Positions 29,057-38,804 of a stretch of DNA of 64,000 nucleotides are shown piece by piece; the stretch's first letter is position 1, and each line of letters starts with the position of its first letter. The translations under genes were made by a program, and so were the position numbers. This stretch comes from Chryseobacterium sp. 6424. Its GTDB lineage: Bacteria > Bacteroidota > Bacteroidia > Flavobacteriales > Weeksellaceae. Below the pieces are notes generated by a model. The model did not search any database. It saw only the letters and a program-made list of their open reading frames with translations, and had not been told where the DNA came from. The DNA lies in contig NZ_CP023540.1 in assembly GCF_003692615.1 (NCBI RefSeq), positions 1,364,001 to 1,428,000 of the forward strand, written 5' to 3'.

Positions 29057-31699
29057 ATGAAAATCATCAGTACTCAGTATTTAAAGGGACCTAATGTTTG
29101 GAGTGTCATGCATCATGGTCTTGTTCAGGTACGCCTTGATACCGAAAAAACCACTCTCCCCCGGGAGTTGATTAATTTTCTTCATCGTCAGCTTTATACG
29201 CTTCGGCTACAACATCCCGAAGAACTCTTACCGTCTGGGAGCGTTAATAATGCCAATCCTAAGTCTGATACCCCAGAATTTCTTGCGAAGTTTTATATAG
29301 AAGTGGCACTTGCGCTACAACATGCCGTAGGCAGTAAAGGAAGTTTCAGCGATTTGCGGCAGACCCGTGAGCCAGGTGTTTACCGACTCGTGTTTGCGTG
29401 TGATACCGAAGAAGTGGGGCGATATTCCGCGCAGGCTGCCTTACAACTTCTGCACGTCTGGCTTTCCGGCCTGGAAGCGGACCTTCATCGGCATCTACAA
29501 GAGTTACAGCAACTCAAGGCCAGGTATGGTTTAGGGCCAAGTACCCTAAGTATCGTAAAAGCTGCGGAAGAACGCGGCATCCCGTGGCTTCGTCTGGACC
29601 GTCATTCAAGTGTACAGCTCGAATATGGGAAAAACCGCCAAATGATTCGTGCCACCATCACGGGCCGTACCTCTTTCACCGGTATCCACATCACCGACAG
29701 TAAGGAACGTACTAAAAACATCCTCTGCGAAGCCGGCATCCCTGTGCCACAAGGCGGTACGTGTACGACTTTGGAAGAACTAAAAATATTGATAGAAGAT
29801 ATGGACTATCCATTGGTGATAAAACCACTGGATGCCAATCACGGTAACGGCGTCTGCATTAACATTACCGATAGCGCAGCGGCAGAGTTGGCCTTTCACC
29901 ATGCGAAAACCTTCAGCGATACCATCATTGTAGAAACTTATATTGAAGGAGAAGACTTCCGGTTGCTGGTCATCAACGGTAAACTTAGCGCTGCCGCACA
30001 CCGTTTGCCCGGCCATGTTACAGGAGATGGCAGATCCACGGTAACTGAACTGGTAGAATAGGTAAACAGACATCCCGATCGCGGCAACGGTCATGAAGCA
30101 ATACTGACAAAAATTACGCTCGACTCTGATTCGGACCGTCTTCTTGCCCTGCAAGGTTTAAGTACCGACAGTATTCCAGCGGAAGGACAGCGTGTCATGC
30201 TGAAATCCACCGCCAACCTTAGTACAGGCGGCACCGCTACTGATGTGACAGATGAAATACATCCTGAAAACCGTTTTATGGCCGAACGAATCGCAGCCAC
30301 AGTTGGCCTCGACATTTGTGGAATTGATGTGATAGCGCCTGACATCAGCACCCCATTATCTCAAAATGGTGGTGCGGTGATAGAGGTGAATGCGGCACCC
30401 GGCTTCCGTATGCATCTGTCGCCCAGCAACGGCACCCCCAGAAATCCAGCGCGTGAGGTCGTTGACATGCTCATTCCTCCAGGCACGGAAAGCCGAATCC
30501 CTATCTTCTCAGTAACCGGAACCAATGGTAAGACCACCACTACCCGCCTGCTCGCTCACCTTACGCAGCAGTGCGGTTATACTACGGGATATACCACTAC
30601 CGACGGGGTTTACATCAATCAGCATCAAATAAATTCTGGGGATTGCTCGGGACCATCCAGCGCATCATTGCTGCTGCGCGACCCAATGGTAGAATTTGCG
30701 GTACTTGAAACTGCGCGCGGAGGTTTGTTGCGTGCGGGCCTGGCCTTCGACCAATGTGATGTAGGCATCGTCACGAATGTACAGGAAGACCATTTGGGAC
30801 TTTGTGATATTCATACGCTGGAAGAATTGGCGGAAGTAAAAGCTACGGTTCCACGAACGGTAAAAGCAACAGGTTATGCGGTACTGAATGCGGAAGATCC
30901 ACATTGTGTGAAAATGGCTGGTGAACTGAACTGTCAAGTTGCTTATTTCAGTATGGAGCATGATCATCCAGTGCTGCTCGAACATCTGGAGCTTGGTGGT
31001 ATAGCTGCCTATATCAAAGATCCCCTTGTGATATTGGAAAGGAATAAAGTGCAAACCGAATTGGCGAAAGTGGCTGACATACCACTTACGATGAACGGTT
31101 CCGCTGTCTTCATGACTGCAAACATATTGGCGGCCGCGGCCGCGGCATTCGCCTATGGATTTTCACCGGAGCAGATCCGGCAGTCTTTCATGAGTTTCCG
31201 ACCGTGCTCGGAAACAACGCCGGGCAGAATGAATCTTCATGAATTCGGGAACTTCTCGGTACTCGTAGATTATGCACACAATCCGCACGGCATGCGAGCG
31301 ATACAACAGTACTTGAGCCATATCACCGCCAAGAGAAAGATTGGCATCATTTCAGGTGTCGGCGACCGACGTGACGATGATATTGCAGAAATGGCCAGAT
31401 TGGGTGCAGAAATGTTCGATTATCTTATTATCCGTCAGGAACATGACCTGCGTGGCCGCACGCTCGAGGAAATGCACCGCCTGATGACCACAGTGCTTGC
31501 GGAAACGCACCCCCAACTGAAATATACCTTGATCCCTGATGAGGCCAAAGCCATAAAACATGCGATGGAGATGGCCGGGTGTGGCGATTTCATTGTCGCC
31601 CTGTGCGATGATTACCGCCATGTCACCGACATTATTGAATCTTACCGAAAAAGCAAAGCAACCATTTCTACAGAAGAAACTTTGGATTATCTTAACTAA
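29057..31699 (+). pseudogene. cphA: Cyanophycin synthetase CphA, interrupted by an in-frame TAG
   Basis: Would encode about 880 residues from the ATG at 29057 (29051 also possible). N-terminal domain: QYLKGPNVWS. ATP-grasp domain: YPLVIKPLDANHGNGV and later VIEVNAAPGFRMH. C-terminal Mur-ligase domain: P-loop VTGTNGKTTTTR (~485), and DYAHNPHGM. The enzyme polymerises Asp and Arg into cyanophycin, a nitrogen reserve. A TAG at 30059-30061 (codon 335) cuts the ATP-grasp domain, and the same frame then continues without error to 31699. A single substitution, real or a base-call error, explains it. Cyanophycinase follows 9 bases later. Confidence 0.92.
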
Positions 31700-31708
31700 T
31701 GAACTAAT

Positions 31709-32545
31709 ATGAGAGGCAAATTATTGATTATCGGTGGCAATGAAGATAAAAGCGGCCACGAGCAGGAATTTTCAGAAAGCAACATCTTAAAAAGATTCAT
31801 TGATGAAAGCCGGAAAGGCAATAAATCGAAAATAGAAATCATCACCGCCGCTGCCAGCATTCCTGAAGAAGTCGCTGAGGATTATCTGGAAGCCTTTGGC
31901 AAATTGAAGGCTAAAAACGTAGGCGTCATGATCATGCAGAACCGTGAAGAAGCCGACCACCCAGACATACTTGAAAGACTACGGAATGCAGATGCGGTCT
32001 TCGTTACCGGTGGTGACCAACTTCGGCTCACCTCGGTACTTGGAGGATCCAAATTCTACCAAATTTTAAAAGAAAAACTTAATGAACCCGATTTTATATA
32101 TGCAGGGACCTCCGCCGGCGCTGCAGCCGCTTCGGAAAGTATGGTGTTGAACGGCACAAGTGAAGAGGCTCCCTACAAAGGAAAAGTACATACTTCAACC
32201 GGTTTCGCTTTCGTGGAGGATGTGATTTTCGATACGCATTTCATCAGCCGTGGCAGGATTGGCCGTCTGTTTGAGATCATTGTCAGCAACCCAAAGATAT
32301 TAGGCGTAGGGCTTGAAGAGAATACGGCGTTGCTTGTCCACCGCAATAAGATGGAAGCTGTAGGCCCCGGATGTCTGATCATAATAGACGGACAGCACAT
32401 CATACAAAGCAACCTCAACGATGTAGAAGAAGGCGCACCGCTTTCGATTGAAAACATGGTACTTCACCTGATGAGTGAGCATGACATATTTGACCTGAAA
32501 ACACGGAAATTAAAAATCATCAATCCCCCGGAAGAAGAGATTTAA
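31709..32545 (+). CDS. cphB: Cyanophycinase CphB
   Basis: 278 residues, peptidase family S51. The nucleophile Ser is in YAGTSAGAAAASE, and FVTGGDQLRLT and TGFAFVEDVIFDTHF are family blocks. It releases beta-Asp-Arg dipeptides from cyanophycin. The gene starts 9 bases after cphA, so synthesis and mobilisation of the polymer are encoded together. Confidence 0.95.
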   Translation: MRGKLLIIGGNEDKSGHEQEFSESNILKRFIDESRKGNKSKIEIITAAASIPEEVAEDYLEAFGKLKAKNVGVMIMQNREEADHPDILERLRNADAVFVTGGDQLRLTSVLGGSKFYQILKEKLNEPDFIYAGTSAGAAAASESMVLNGTSEEAPYKGKVHTSTGFAFVEDVIFDTHFISRGRIGRLFEIIVSNPKILGVGLEENTALLVHRNKMEAVGPGCLIIIDGQHIIQSNLNDVEEGAPLSIENMVLHLMSEHDIFDLKTRKLKIINPPEEEI

Positions 32546-32700
32546 AAAAAACATCTGGCACTGGCAGAAGTCAGTGGAAAGTTGTGACTGTTATTTTTTA
32601 ATAAATATTTTAATTAAAGACATCAACCATTGGTATCAACCGGAAAAATATTTATCTTACGGCCTATAATTTGAAGCCAGCGCGTTGTTAAACACACTTG

Positions 32701-33132
32701 ATGAAAACTTTTTTATACTACGCAGCGGTAATGAAAACCGCACTGCCCTTGGCGCTGATGGCGGTAAACATGCTACCCGCCACCCCATTTCTGGATAAGC
32801 CATATATACCAAATGGCGGTGTTAGGCACCTTGATTCTATAAAAACGAAGATGTACGGCCAGCAGCAAAACCTGGATATGTATCATGTCATCAGAAACAA
32901 AAAAAATGCATCAAAAAATCGAATCAATATAGTTAATGTAAAAAATGGTTATCTGGTGACGAAATACGACCGTGTAAATATCAGAAAACAGCCCAACATG
33001 AGTGCCGAAATTGTATGTAATCTTCGGCAGGATACCAAACTTATTTTTCTTGAAAGACATGTGTCTTGGTATAAAGTTAAGGTACCACGCACGGGACAGA
33101 TCGGTTTCATACATCAATACATGGTAAAATAA
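32701..33132 (+). CDS. Exported SH3-like domain protein
   Basis: 143 residues from the ATG at 32701. A hydrophobic N-terminus (ALPLALMAVNMLP) suggests export. The C-terminal half is a bacterial SH3 domain: YDRVNIRKQPNMSAEIVCNL, then SWYKVKV and IGFIHQYMV. Such domains often bind the cell wall or partner proteins. No catalytic domain is attached. Confidence 0.7.
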   Translation: MKTFLYYAAVMKTALPLALMAVNMLPATPFLDKPYIPNGGVRHLDSIKTKMYGQQQNLDMYHVIRNKKNASKNRINIVNVKNGYLVTKYDRVNIRKQPNMSAEIVCNLRQDTKLIFLERHVSWYKVKVPRTGQIGFIHQYMVK

Positions 33133-33142
33133 GGCATAAAAA

Positions 33143-33171
33143 AAGCCGTCTGCAGAAAAGTGCGACGGCTT
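33143..33171 (-). terminator. Terminator of the endonuclease I gene
   Basis: AAGCCGTC pairs with GACGGCTT across a 13-base loop; the T-run is on the minus strand. It lies between convergent genes. Confidence 0.7.
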
Positions 33172-33188
33172 CTTTCGTTAAAGCATCA

Positions 33189-34934
33189 TTAGTCGATGAT
33201 CAGTTTCGCAGACTGGGTTTTGGTAGTGACGAAATACACTCCTTTCGCCAGTTTTTTCAGCACGATTTTCTGTTGATTGTTCACATTATCGAAGCGCTGC
33301 AACAGTTGTCCGCTAAGGCTGTACACGCTTACGGTTTCCTTATTGCCAATCCCACTAATCGAAAATTCGCTGTTTCGTACCGGGTTCGGGTGAATCTTGA
33401 TTTTATTAGACTTCACCGCACTCTGATCTGTTGATAACGCTGAAAAGCAGGTCCAGCTAAGGTCATCAATAGACATTCTTACGCCGCTGGAATTATCAGC
33501 AACCAGTTCAATGGTGAAGTCACCTGCCACATTGATGTTTGCAACAGTAACCGTCTGCGCTGTTTTAGTAGCGGTTATTTTGCCTTTTTCCACCCCATTG
33601 ATCTTTAAGGTGTACGTAGCTGAGGTATCAGAGAATGGGAGATAAGTTTTTACGGACAAAGTGCCGATGCCTCCTGAAATAACGGAAGACTTCAAGGTCC
33701 CATTTCTGATGCATATCGCCTGGCTTCCGTCAATGTAAACCGGCGAATCATTGCGTGCTGAGGTAGCCGTCCAGTTGATACCGTTATTGTTCCAGGATTT
33801 ATCAGAATAAGACGAAGAACTGCCCGATACGTTGTTGAAATCTTCGGTACCGCACGTAGTCCCTACACCTGTCGGTGGTGCGGTGGTAGTAGCTTCGGCC
33901 ACATTACTGGCGGCAGAACGGTTGCCAGAGGTATCACTAGCGATGACATAAAAAGTGTATGAGGTAGCAGGGGCAAGACCGGTAACTGTGGCTTCCGTAC
34001 CAAATACCGTGATGTTCGGTAATCCGTTTACATATACTTCATAGCTTCCTAAAGCCAGGTTGTCGGTAGAGGCCTTCCAGGATAGGGATACCGAGGTCTG
34101 TGCCTTGGCGGTAACTGTGAGTTGTGTAGGAGCTGTTGGGGCTTCAGTATCGCCCGCAGTACCGCCACTGAAAGTATCTGGCCAGTTGTTCTGTGCAGTT
34201 GGCCCACCCCAGATCGCGGTCGCAAGATAAGGGTTGTCGATGAACGGGTTTCTGTTCTTCTGTGTTTGTGCTACCACGTTATTCCGTTGTATTTCAAAGG
34301 CAGACACAGGGTCTTCCACGTTCCATTTCAGCAGTATATCTGGGAAATCAGAGGAATATGTGCTGGGATTCATCGTGATGTTCAGTGGCAGCGCGCGGCT
34401 GTTGTATCTTACGTACATGTACATCAGGATCCTTGCGACATCACCTTTCCATTCATCACCTGGGAACCACCCCCCACGGCTGGTTTTGTACGCCTTAGCA
34501 CCCGCACCATCATCAAACAGCAGACTGCCGCGGGTACTGTTGAGTGAAGTATCGGCAGGACGGAGGTGATGACCGTCGGCACCTGGGCCGGAAGTCCCGA
34601 GGTTGGGTGTCCCTTTGGATTTTGCGTACACATGCTCGCGGTTCCATGACCCGCCCTTCGGCCGGCTTCGCTGGTGTGTTCCTGATGCCTCAGAACCATA
34701 GATGAGTAGCAGGTTAGATGAATTGCTAGGATCTACATCACTGGTTTTCATAAGTGTCTGCAACTCACTGTATGAAATCACTTTGCTGTGCGTATTGGTG
34801 ATTAAATTGGCGAGGTCCTCTTTCAGGGCGTTGCCTTTTTTAGTAAAATTAACACCCGAATAATAGCTGGGTGCACTTTGTGCGTATAGTAAGCATGAAA
34901 CCACACTTACTAAAAAAGATAGTTTAATTCTCAT
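33189..34934 (-). CDS. T9SS-exported endonuclease I with fibronectin III domain
   Basis: 581 residues. A signal peptide (LSFLVSVVSCLLYAQ) is followed by an endonuclease I domain with WNREHVYAKSKG and ADGHHLRPAD, the His-metal site. A fibronectin III domain comes next (SVSLSWKASTDNLALGSYEV), then a beta-sandwich, and a C-terminal T9SS type A sorting domain (KIHPNPVRNSEFSI ... KLAKGVYFV). The enzyme should be exported to the surface or released and degrade DNA for nutrients. Its start overlaps the end of the upstream MnmA-like gene by 11 bases. Confidence 0.92.
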   Translation of the reverse strand: MRIKLSFLVSVVSCLLYAQSAPSYYSGVNFTKKGNALKEDLANLITNTHSKVISYSELQTLMKTSDVDPSNSSNLLLIYGSEASGTHQRSRPKGGSWNREHVYAKSKGTPNLGTSGPGADGHHLRPADTSLNSTRGSLLFDDGAGAKAYKTSRGGWFPGDEWKGDVARILMYMYVRYNSRALPLNITMNPSTYSSDFPDILLKWNVEDPVSAFEIQRNNVVAQTQKNRNPFIDNPYLATAIWGGPTAQNNWPDTFSGGTAGDTEAPTAPTQLTVTAKAQTSVSLSWKASTDNLALGSYEVYVNGLPNITVFGTEATVTGLAPATSYTFYVIASDTSGNRSAASNVAEATTTAPPTGVGTTCGTEDFNNVSGSSSSYSDKSWNNNGINWTATSARNDSPVYIDGSQAICIRNGTLKSSVISGGIGTLSVKTYLPFSDTSATYTLKINGVEKGKITATKTAQTVTVANINVAGDFTIELVADNSSGVRMSIDDLSWTCFSALSTDQSAVKSNKIKIHPNPVRNSEFSISGIGNKETVSVYSLSGQLLQRFDNVNNQQKIVLKKLAKGVYFVTTKTQSAKLIID

Positions 34935-35511
34935 ATCGTTTGTTTGAATTATGAATCGTCATGTGAAGTATCTGGTCAGTATATACCTCAAGGCTGCCAT
35001 TGAGTATCGTCACCGGAACTTCGTTCTGGAAGACAATGAAGAGGTCCTCCCCAATACGGTGCAACATTGCCAAAGGAAGATGCGATTGGATAGTGGAAAC
35101 AACCTGTGCGGATAGCGGATAGGTGGCCGTATTGAAGTTATCGCTGGGTATCGCATGATTTAAAGCAAACCGGAAAACACATGCTTTCAAACCCGGGTGG
35201 TCAGCCCCTTGCCCAACAAATAGGCGGTTTTCGCGTTCATCAATACCGATGACGAACAGTGGGGCTTTTTTTCCGCCAACCCCAATGCCTTTACGCTGCC
35301 CGAGCGCAAAATGTTCGCAACCCTCATGCTCACCTACCAGAAAACCATCGAATAATGAATATGATTTTGGGAAAGCGGCCTGCTGCAGTAGGTCAGCCGT
35401 AAGAAGCCCTTCAGTAGCGCCAGCCTCATAAATGGTTGAGGTAGCAGGGATTTCTACGATTTGTCCTTTCCTGGTCATACTGAACATTTGCATACCAAAA
35501 GCCGTATGCAA
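34924..35511 (-). CDS. Stand-alone MnmA C-terminal-like beta-barrel protein
   Basis: 195 residues from the first ATG; starts at 35493 or 35478 are also possible. The middle reads FLVGEHEGCEHFALGQRKGI, then FVIGIDERENRLFVGQGADH, closely resembling the central and C-terminal part of tRNA 2-thiouridylase MnmA (its GEHxGxxxxTxGQRKG and VGxGxDHP blocks). The N-terminal ATP-pyrophosphatase domain with the catalytic Cys is absent, so it cannot thiolate tRNA alone. Its role is unknown; it may bind tRNA or be a repurposed barrel. It overlaps the secreted nuclease gene by 11 bases. Confidence 0.7.
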   Translation of the reverse strand: MHTAFGMQMFSMTRKGQIVEIPATSTIYEAGATEGLLTADLLQQAAFPKSYSLFDGFLVGEHEGCEHFALGQRKGIGVGGKKAPLFVIGIDERENRLFVGQGADHPGLKACVFRFALNHAIPSDNFNTATYPLSAQVVSTIQSHLPLAMLHRIGEDLFIVFQNEVPVTILNGSLEVYTDQILHMTIHNSNKRYEN

Positions 35512-35877
35512 GCCTTTAAATTAAGGGTAGCTAAGGTAGCTATTTTCTGGGATAAACGGCATGACAAATTTCAGTAGTTAAAAATAATGATACAGTAGAT
35601 AAACACGCGTTTAAACATCAGTTGTAAATATGTGATTATATGTTCATTATAACCTGAAGGTACTCAGGTAACATTTGTTGATTTTTATCACGTATCAGAT
35701 CCTAGATCTTAAATACGTTATTTATGGATCACCTGAATTTGCAGCTGGCTGGCTTTTTAGGCAGATAAAAAGGTTATGATAATGCACAATTTTTATATCA
35801 AATACAATAACCGCCCACACCGTTCATCTTGAAAAAAAACCGCAAATTTGCACTCCGATTCGAACAGGTAGTTGATT
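35512..35877. other. Intergenic region, no gene seen
   Basis: A+T-rich spacer between divergent genes. No open frame above 15 codons with a plausible start, no RNA fold recognised. It should hold the promoters of both topB and the MnmA-like gene, but I cannot place a convincing TAnnTTTG element. Confidence 0.6.
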
Positions 35878-37980
35878 ATGAAATTATGCATTGCCGAAAA
35901 GCCCAGTGTGGCCCGTGATATTGCCAAAGTCTTAGGTGCAGACATGCCTAAACAGGGATATTATGAAGGCAACGGATATTGGGTGACCTGGACCTTCGGG
36001 CACCTCTGTACCTTGAAGGAACCTCATGACTATAGCCCGCACTACAAATCGTGGGACCTGATCTTCCTGCCCATCATTCCGCAGAGTTTCGGGATCAAGC
36101 TCATCCCGAACCCGGGCGTTGAGAAACAGTTTAAAATCATCGAAAGATTAGTGGCAGACTGCGAAGAGGTGATTAACTGTGGGGATGCGGGACAGGAAGG
36201 GGAACTTATACAGCGCTGGGTACTGCAAAAAGCCAAATGTAAAAAACCCGTACAGCGATTATGGATTTCTTCCTTAACTGAAGAAGCCATTAAAGAGGGA
36301 TTCGCCAACCTAAAACCCGGCTCAGATTACCAGAATCTTTACCTGGCCGGCAATGCCCGTGCGGTAGGCGATTGGCTGCTCGGTATCAACGCTACGCGAC
36401 TTTTTACCCGAAAATTTGGCGGTGGCAACGGGGTACTCTCTATCGGGCGTGTACAGACTCCTACTTTGGCCATGCTCGTGCAGCGCCAAAAAGAGATTGA
36501 CGCGTTTACCAGTGAAGAATATTGGGAACTGAAAACCACCTACCGCGACGTACTCTTCAGCGCAGCGATAGACCGGTTGAAAACCCAGCAGAAAGCAGAC
36601 AGCGGACTTGCTTACCTAAAGCAGCACCCTTTCGAGATTGTGTCGTTTGAAATCAAGGAAGGGAAAGAGAAAAACCCCAGACTGTTTGACCTTACCGCAC
36701 TACAGGTGGAGGCCAACCGGAAATTCGGGTTTTCCGCAGACCATACCCTCAAATACATCCAAAGCCTTTACGAGAAAAAGCATACCACATACCCAAGGGT
36801 AGATACCACTTACCTCTCTGAAAATCTTTATCCCAAGATCTCTGGGATCTTGCAACGCATGCACCATTACCAAGCCCTTATCGCTCCCCTGCTCGATGCG
36901 CCTATACCCAAAAGTAAAGCTGTGTTTGATGATACGAAAGTGACCGATCACCATGCCATCATCCCCACCGAGGTACCGCCAACCGCAAGTCTAACAAAAG
37001 AGGAAAAGCAAATCTATGACCTCGTCGCCCGACGTTTCATCGCGGTATTTTATCCTGAATGTAAGATATCTAACACTTTAGTGGAAGGAAAAGTAGGTAC
37101 CATACCCTTCAGGGCCAACGGTAAACAGATCCTGGAACCGGGCTGGCGTGCGGTGTATGATAAAGACAAAAAAGAAGAATCCACTAAAAAGGATAAGGAG
37201 GAAGAGCAGCATATCCCGAATTTTACCAAGGGCGAACAAGGCCCACACGAACCCCTGGTACATCAGGGTAAAACTTCGCCACCGAAACCCTATACCGAAG
37301 CCACCCTCCTGCGCGCGATGGAAACAGCAGGAAAACAGATAGATGATGAAGAGCTGCGCGAAATGATGAAGAACAACGGTATCGGTCGCCCGTCAACCCG
37401 TGCCAACATCATCGAGACACTTTTTAAAAGAAAATACATCGAACGGAAGAAGAAAAACATCTTCGCCACCCCGACCGGCATCGACCTTATTGATACCATT
37501 GATGACGAGCTGCTGAAAAGTCCTGAACTTACCGGGGAATGGGAATACAAGCTACGGAAGATAGAGCGTGGCGAGTATGAGGCTCAGCTTTTCAAAGAAG
37601 AACTGGTGACGATGGTGACCGATCTTACCCGGAAAGTCATTAATGACAATACCCGCACAGTGACATTTCATGCAAAAGCCGAAAACGCTGAACCCAAAAT
37701 AAAGAAACCACGAAAGATACAGGAAATCGTTTGGGATTCACACCCATGCCCGTTATGTAGTAAGCCTTTAATGAAAGGTAAAGCCGCTATCGGCTGTTCG
37801 GCCCACCAGCAGTGCGGTTTCAGGGTTCCGTTCGTGGTGATGGATAAGAAACTCACCGAAAAACAACTGCTAGACCTCATCACCAAACGGAAGACCACTA
37901 AGTTGAAAGGCTTCAACGGACAGGCAGAAGGCATCCTGATACTGTCAGACAGTGGTGAGGTGTCTCTTCAACAGAACTAA
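35878..37980 (+). CDS. topB: DNA topoisomerase III (type IA)
   Basis: 700 residues from the ATG at 35878 (a TTG six bases upstream is weaker). The TOPRIM domain starts MKLCIAEKPSVARDIAKVLG, with NCGDAGQEGELI for metal binding. SIGRVQTPTLAML and the nucleophile Tyr in TTYPRVDTTYLSE follow. A C-terminal zinc-ribbon-like part has CPLCSKPLMKGK and CSAHQQCGF. It decatenates and relaxes negatively supercoiled DNA. Confidence 0.94.
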   Translation: MKLCIAEKPSVARDIAKVLGADMPKQGYYEGNGYWVTWTFGHLCTLKEPHDYSPHYKSWDLIFLPIIPQSFGIKLIPNPGVEKQFKIIERLVADCEEVINCGDAGQEGELIQRWVLQKAKCKKPVQRLWISSLTEEAIKEGFANLKPGSDYQNLYLAGNARAVGDWLLGINATRLFTRKFGGGNGVLSIGRVQTPTLAMLVQRQKEIDAFTSEEYWELKTTYRDVLFSAAIDRLKTQQKADSGLAYLKQHPFEIVSFEIKEGKEKNPRLFDLTALQVEANRKFGFSADHTLKYIQSLYEKKHTTYPRVDTTYLSENLYPKISGILQRMHHYQALIAPLLDAPIPKSKAVFDDTKVTDHHAIIPTEVPPTASLTKEEKQIYDLVARRFIAVFYPECKISNTLVEGKVGTIPFRANGKQILEPGWRAVYDKDKKEESTKKDKEEEQHIPNFTKGEQGPHEPLVHQGKTSPPKPYTEATLLRAMETAGKQIDDEELREMMKNNGIGRPSTRANIIETLFKRKYIERKKKNIFATPTGIDLIDTIDDELLKSPELTGEWEYKLRKIERGEYEAQLFKEELVTMVTDLTRKVINDNTRTVTFHAKAENAEPKIKKPRKIQEIVWDSHPCPLCSKPLMKGKAAIGCSAHQQCGFRVPFVVMDKKLTEKQLLDLITKRKTTKLKGFNGQAEGILILSDSGEVSLQQN

Positions 37981-38012
37981 TTCCTACAGCACTGTATTTT
38001 AATTCAAAAGTT

Positions 38013-38020
38013 TACCTTTG
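38013..38020 (+). promoter_or_regulatory. Putative -7 element of the SlyD-type gene
   Basis: TACCTTTG matches TAnnTTTG, 65 bases before the gene. No TTG is seen at the expected -33 distance, so support is partial. Confidence 0.4.
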
Positions 38021-38084
38021 TAGCAGGAATCTTCCTTATTATTATTGAACAGAGTCGCCCATACGCCGCTCAAAAAAACATCAC

Positions 38085-38585
38085 ATGACAATAGACAACA
38101 ATTACGTAGTAGCACTGCACTACACCCTAAACGCCGTGGAGGCTGACGGAACCCAGACCTTCATCGAAAAAACGGAGACAGAGAACCCTTTTGTATTTCT
38201 GTATGGCGTAGGCATGATGCTGCCTAAATTCGAAGCGGAACTTAGCGGCCTAAGCGCTGGCGACAAGCGTTCCTTCACCATCACACCTGAAGAGGGTTAT
38301 GGCGAAAGACAGGAAGGAGCCACTACCCAACTTCCGGTAGAAATGTTCGAGCAGTCGGGTATGCCACCGGTAGGCGCTATGCTGCCGTTACAGGATGCTG
38401 ATGGTAACCGCGTAAACGCCGTGGTATTGGAAGTAACACCTGACACGGTTGTGGTAGACCTCAACCATCCGATGGCTGGTAAAACACTGACTTTCGATGT
38501 AGAGATTGTAGCTACAAGGCCTGCGACCGAAGAAGAACTCAATCATGGTCACGCGCATGGCATCGATGGCCACAGCGGACACTAA
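38085..38585 (+). CDS. FKBP-type peptidyl-prolyl isomerase, SlyD-like
   Basis: 166 residues. FKBP core with LPKFEAELSGLSAGDKRSF, TPEEGYGERQEG, then the insert-in-flap region and VDLNHPMAGKTLTFDVEI, diagnostic of SlyD. A short His-rich tail (HGHAHGIDGHSGH) may bind nickel or other metals. It acts in the cytoplasm as a folding helper. Confidence 0.92.
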   Translation: MTIDNNYVVALHYTLNAVEADGTQTFIEKTETENPFVFLYGVGMMLPKFEAELSGLSAGDKRSFTITPEEGYGERQEGATTQLPVEMFEQSGMPPVGAMLPLQDADGNRVNAVVLEVTPDTVVVDLNHPMAGKTLTFDVEIVATRPATEEELNHGHAHGIDGHSGH

Positions 38586-38605
38586 CAACCCGTTGACAAT
38601 ATAAA

Positions 38606-38640
38606 GAGGCTGCTTCCAATATCGGGAGCAGCCTTTTTTT
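38606..38640 (+). terminator. Terminator of the SlyD-like gene
   Basis: AGGCTGCTTCC pairs with GGGAGCAGCCT (one wobble) and is followed by T7. Confidence 0.85.
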
Positions 38641-38804
38641 AATTGTAATATAACGTGGAATCATAAATCCTGTGATCCATATCTCTCTTTAACCGCAAAA
38701 ACCAACAGGATATTCCGTGTCTGTCTACAGCTATTAACTGAGATGCGGAGTAATAAGCGTTGTGAGTGATTAAAACCTAGCGAGGCCCATAACTTCATAA
38801 AGGA

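Noticed and set aside
30059..30061. Translation of the cphA TAG as pyrrolysine or by suppression
   Set aside because: No pyl genes or TAG suppressor tRNA are seen here, and flavobacteria are not known to use this; a substitution or base-call error is simpler.
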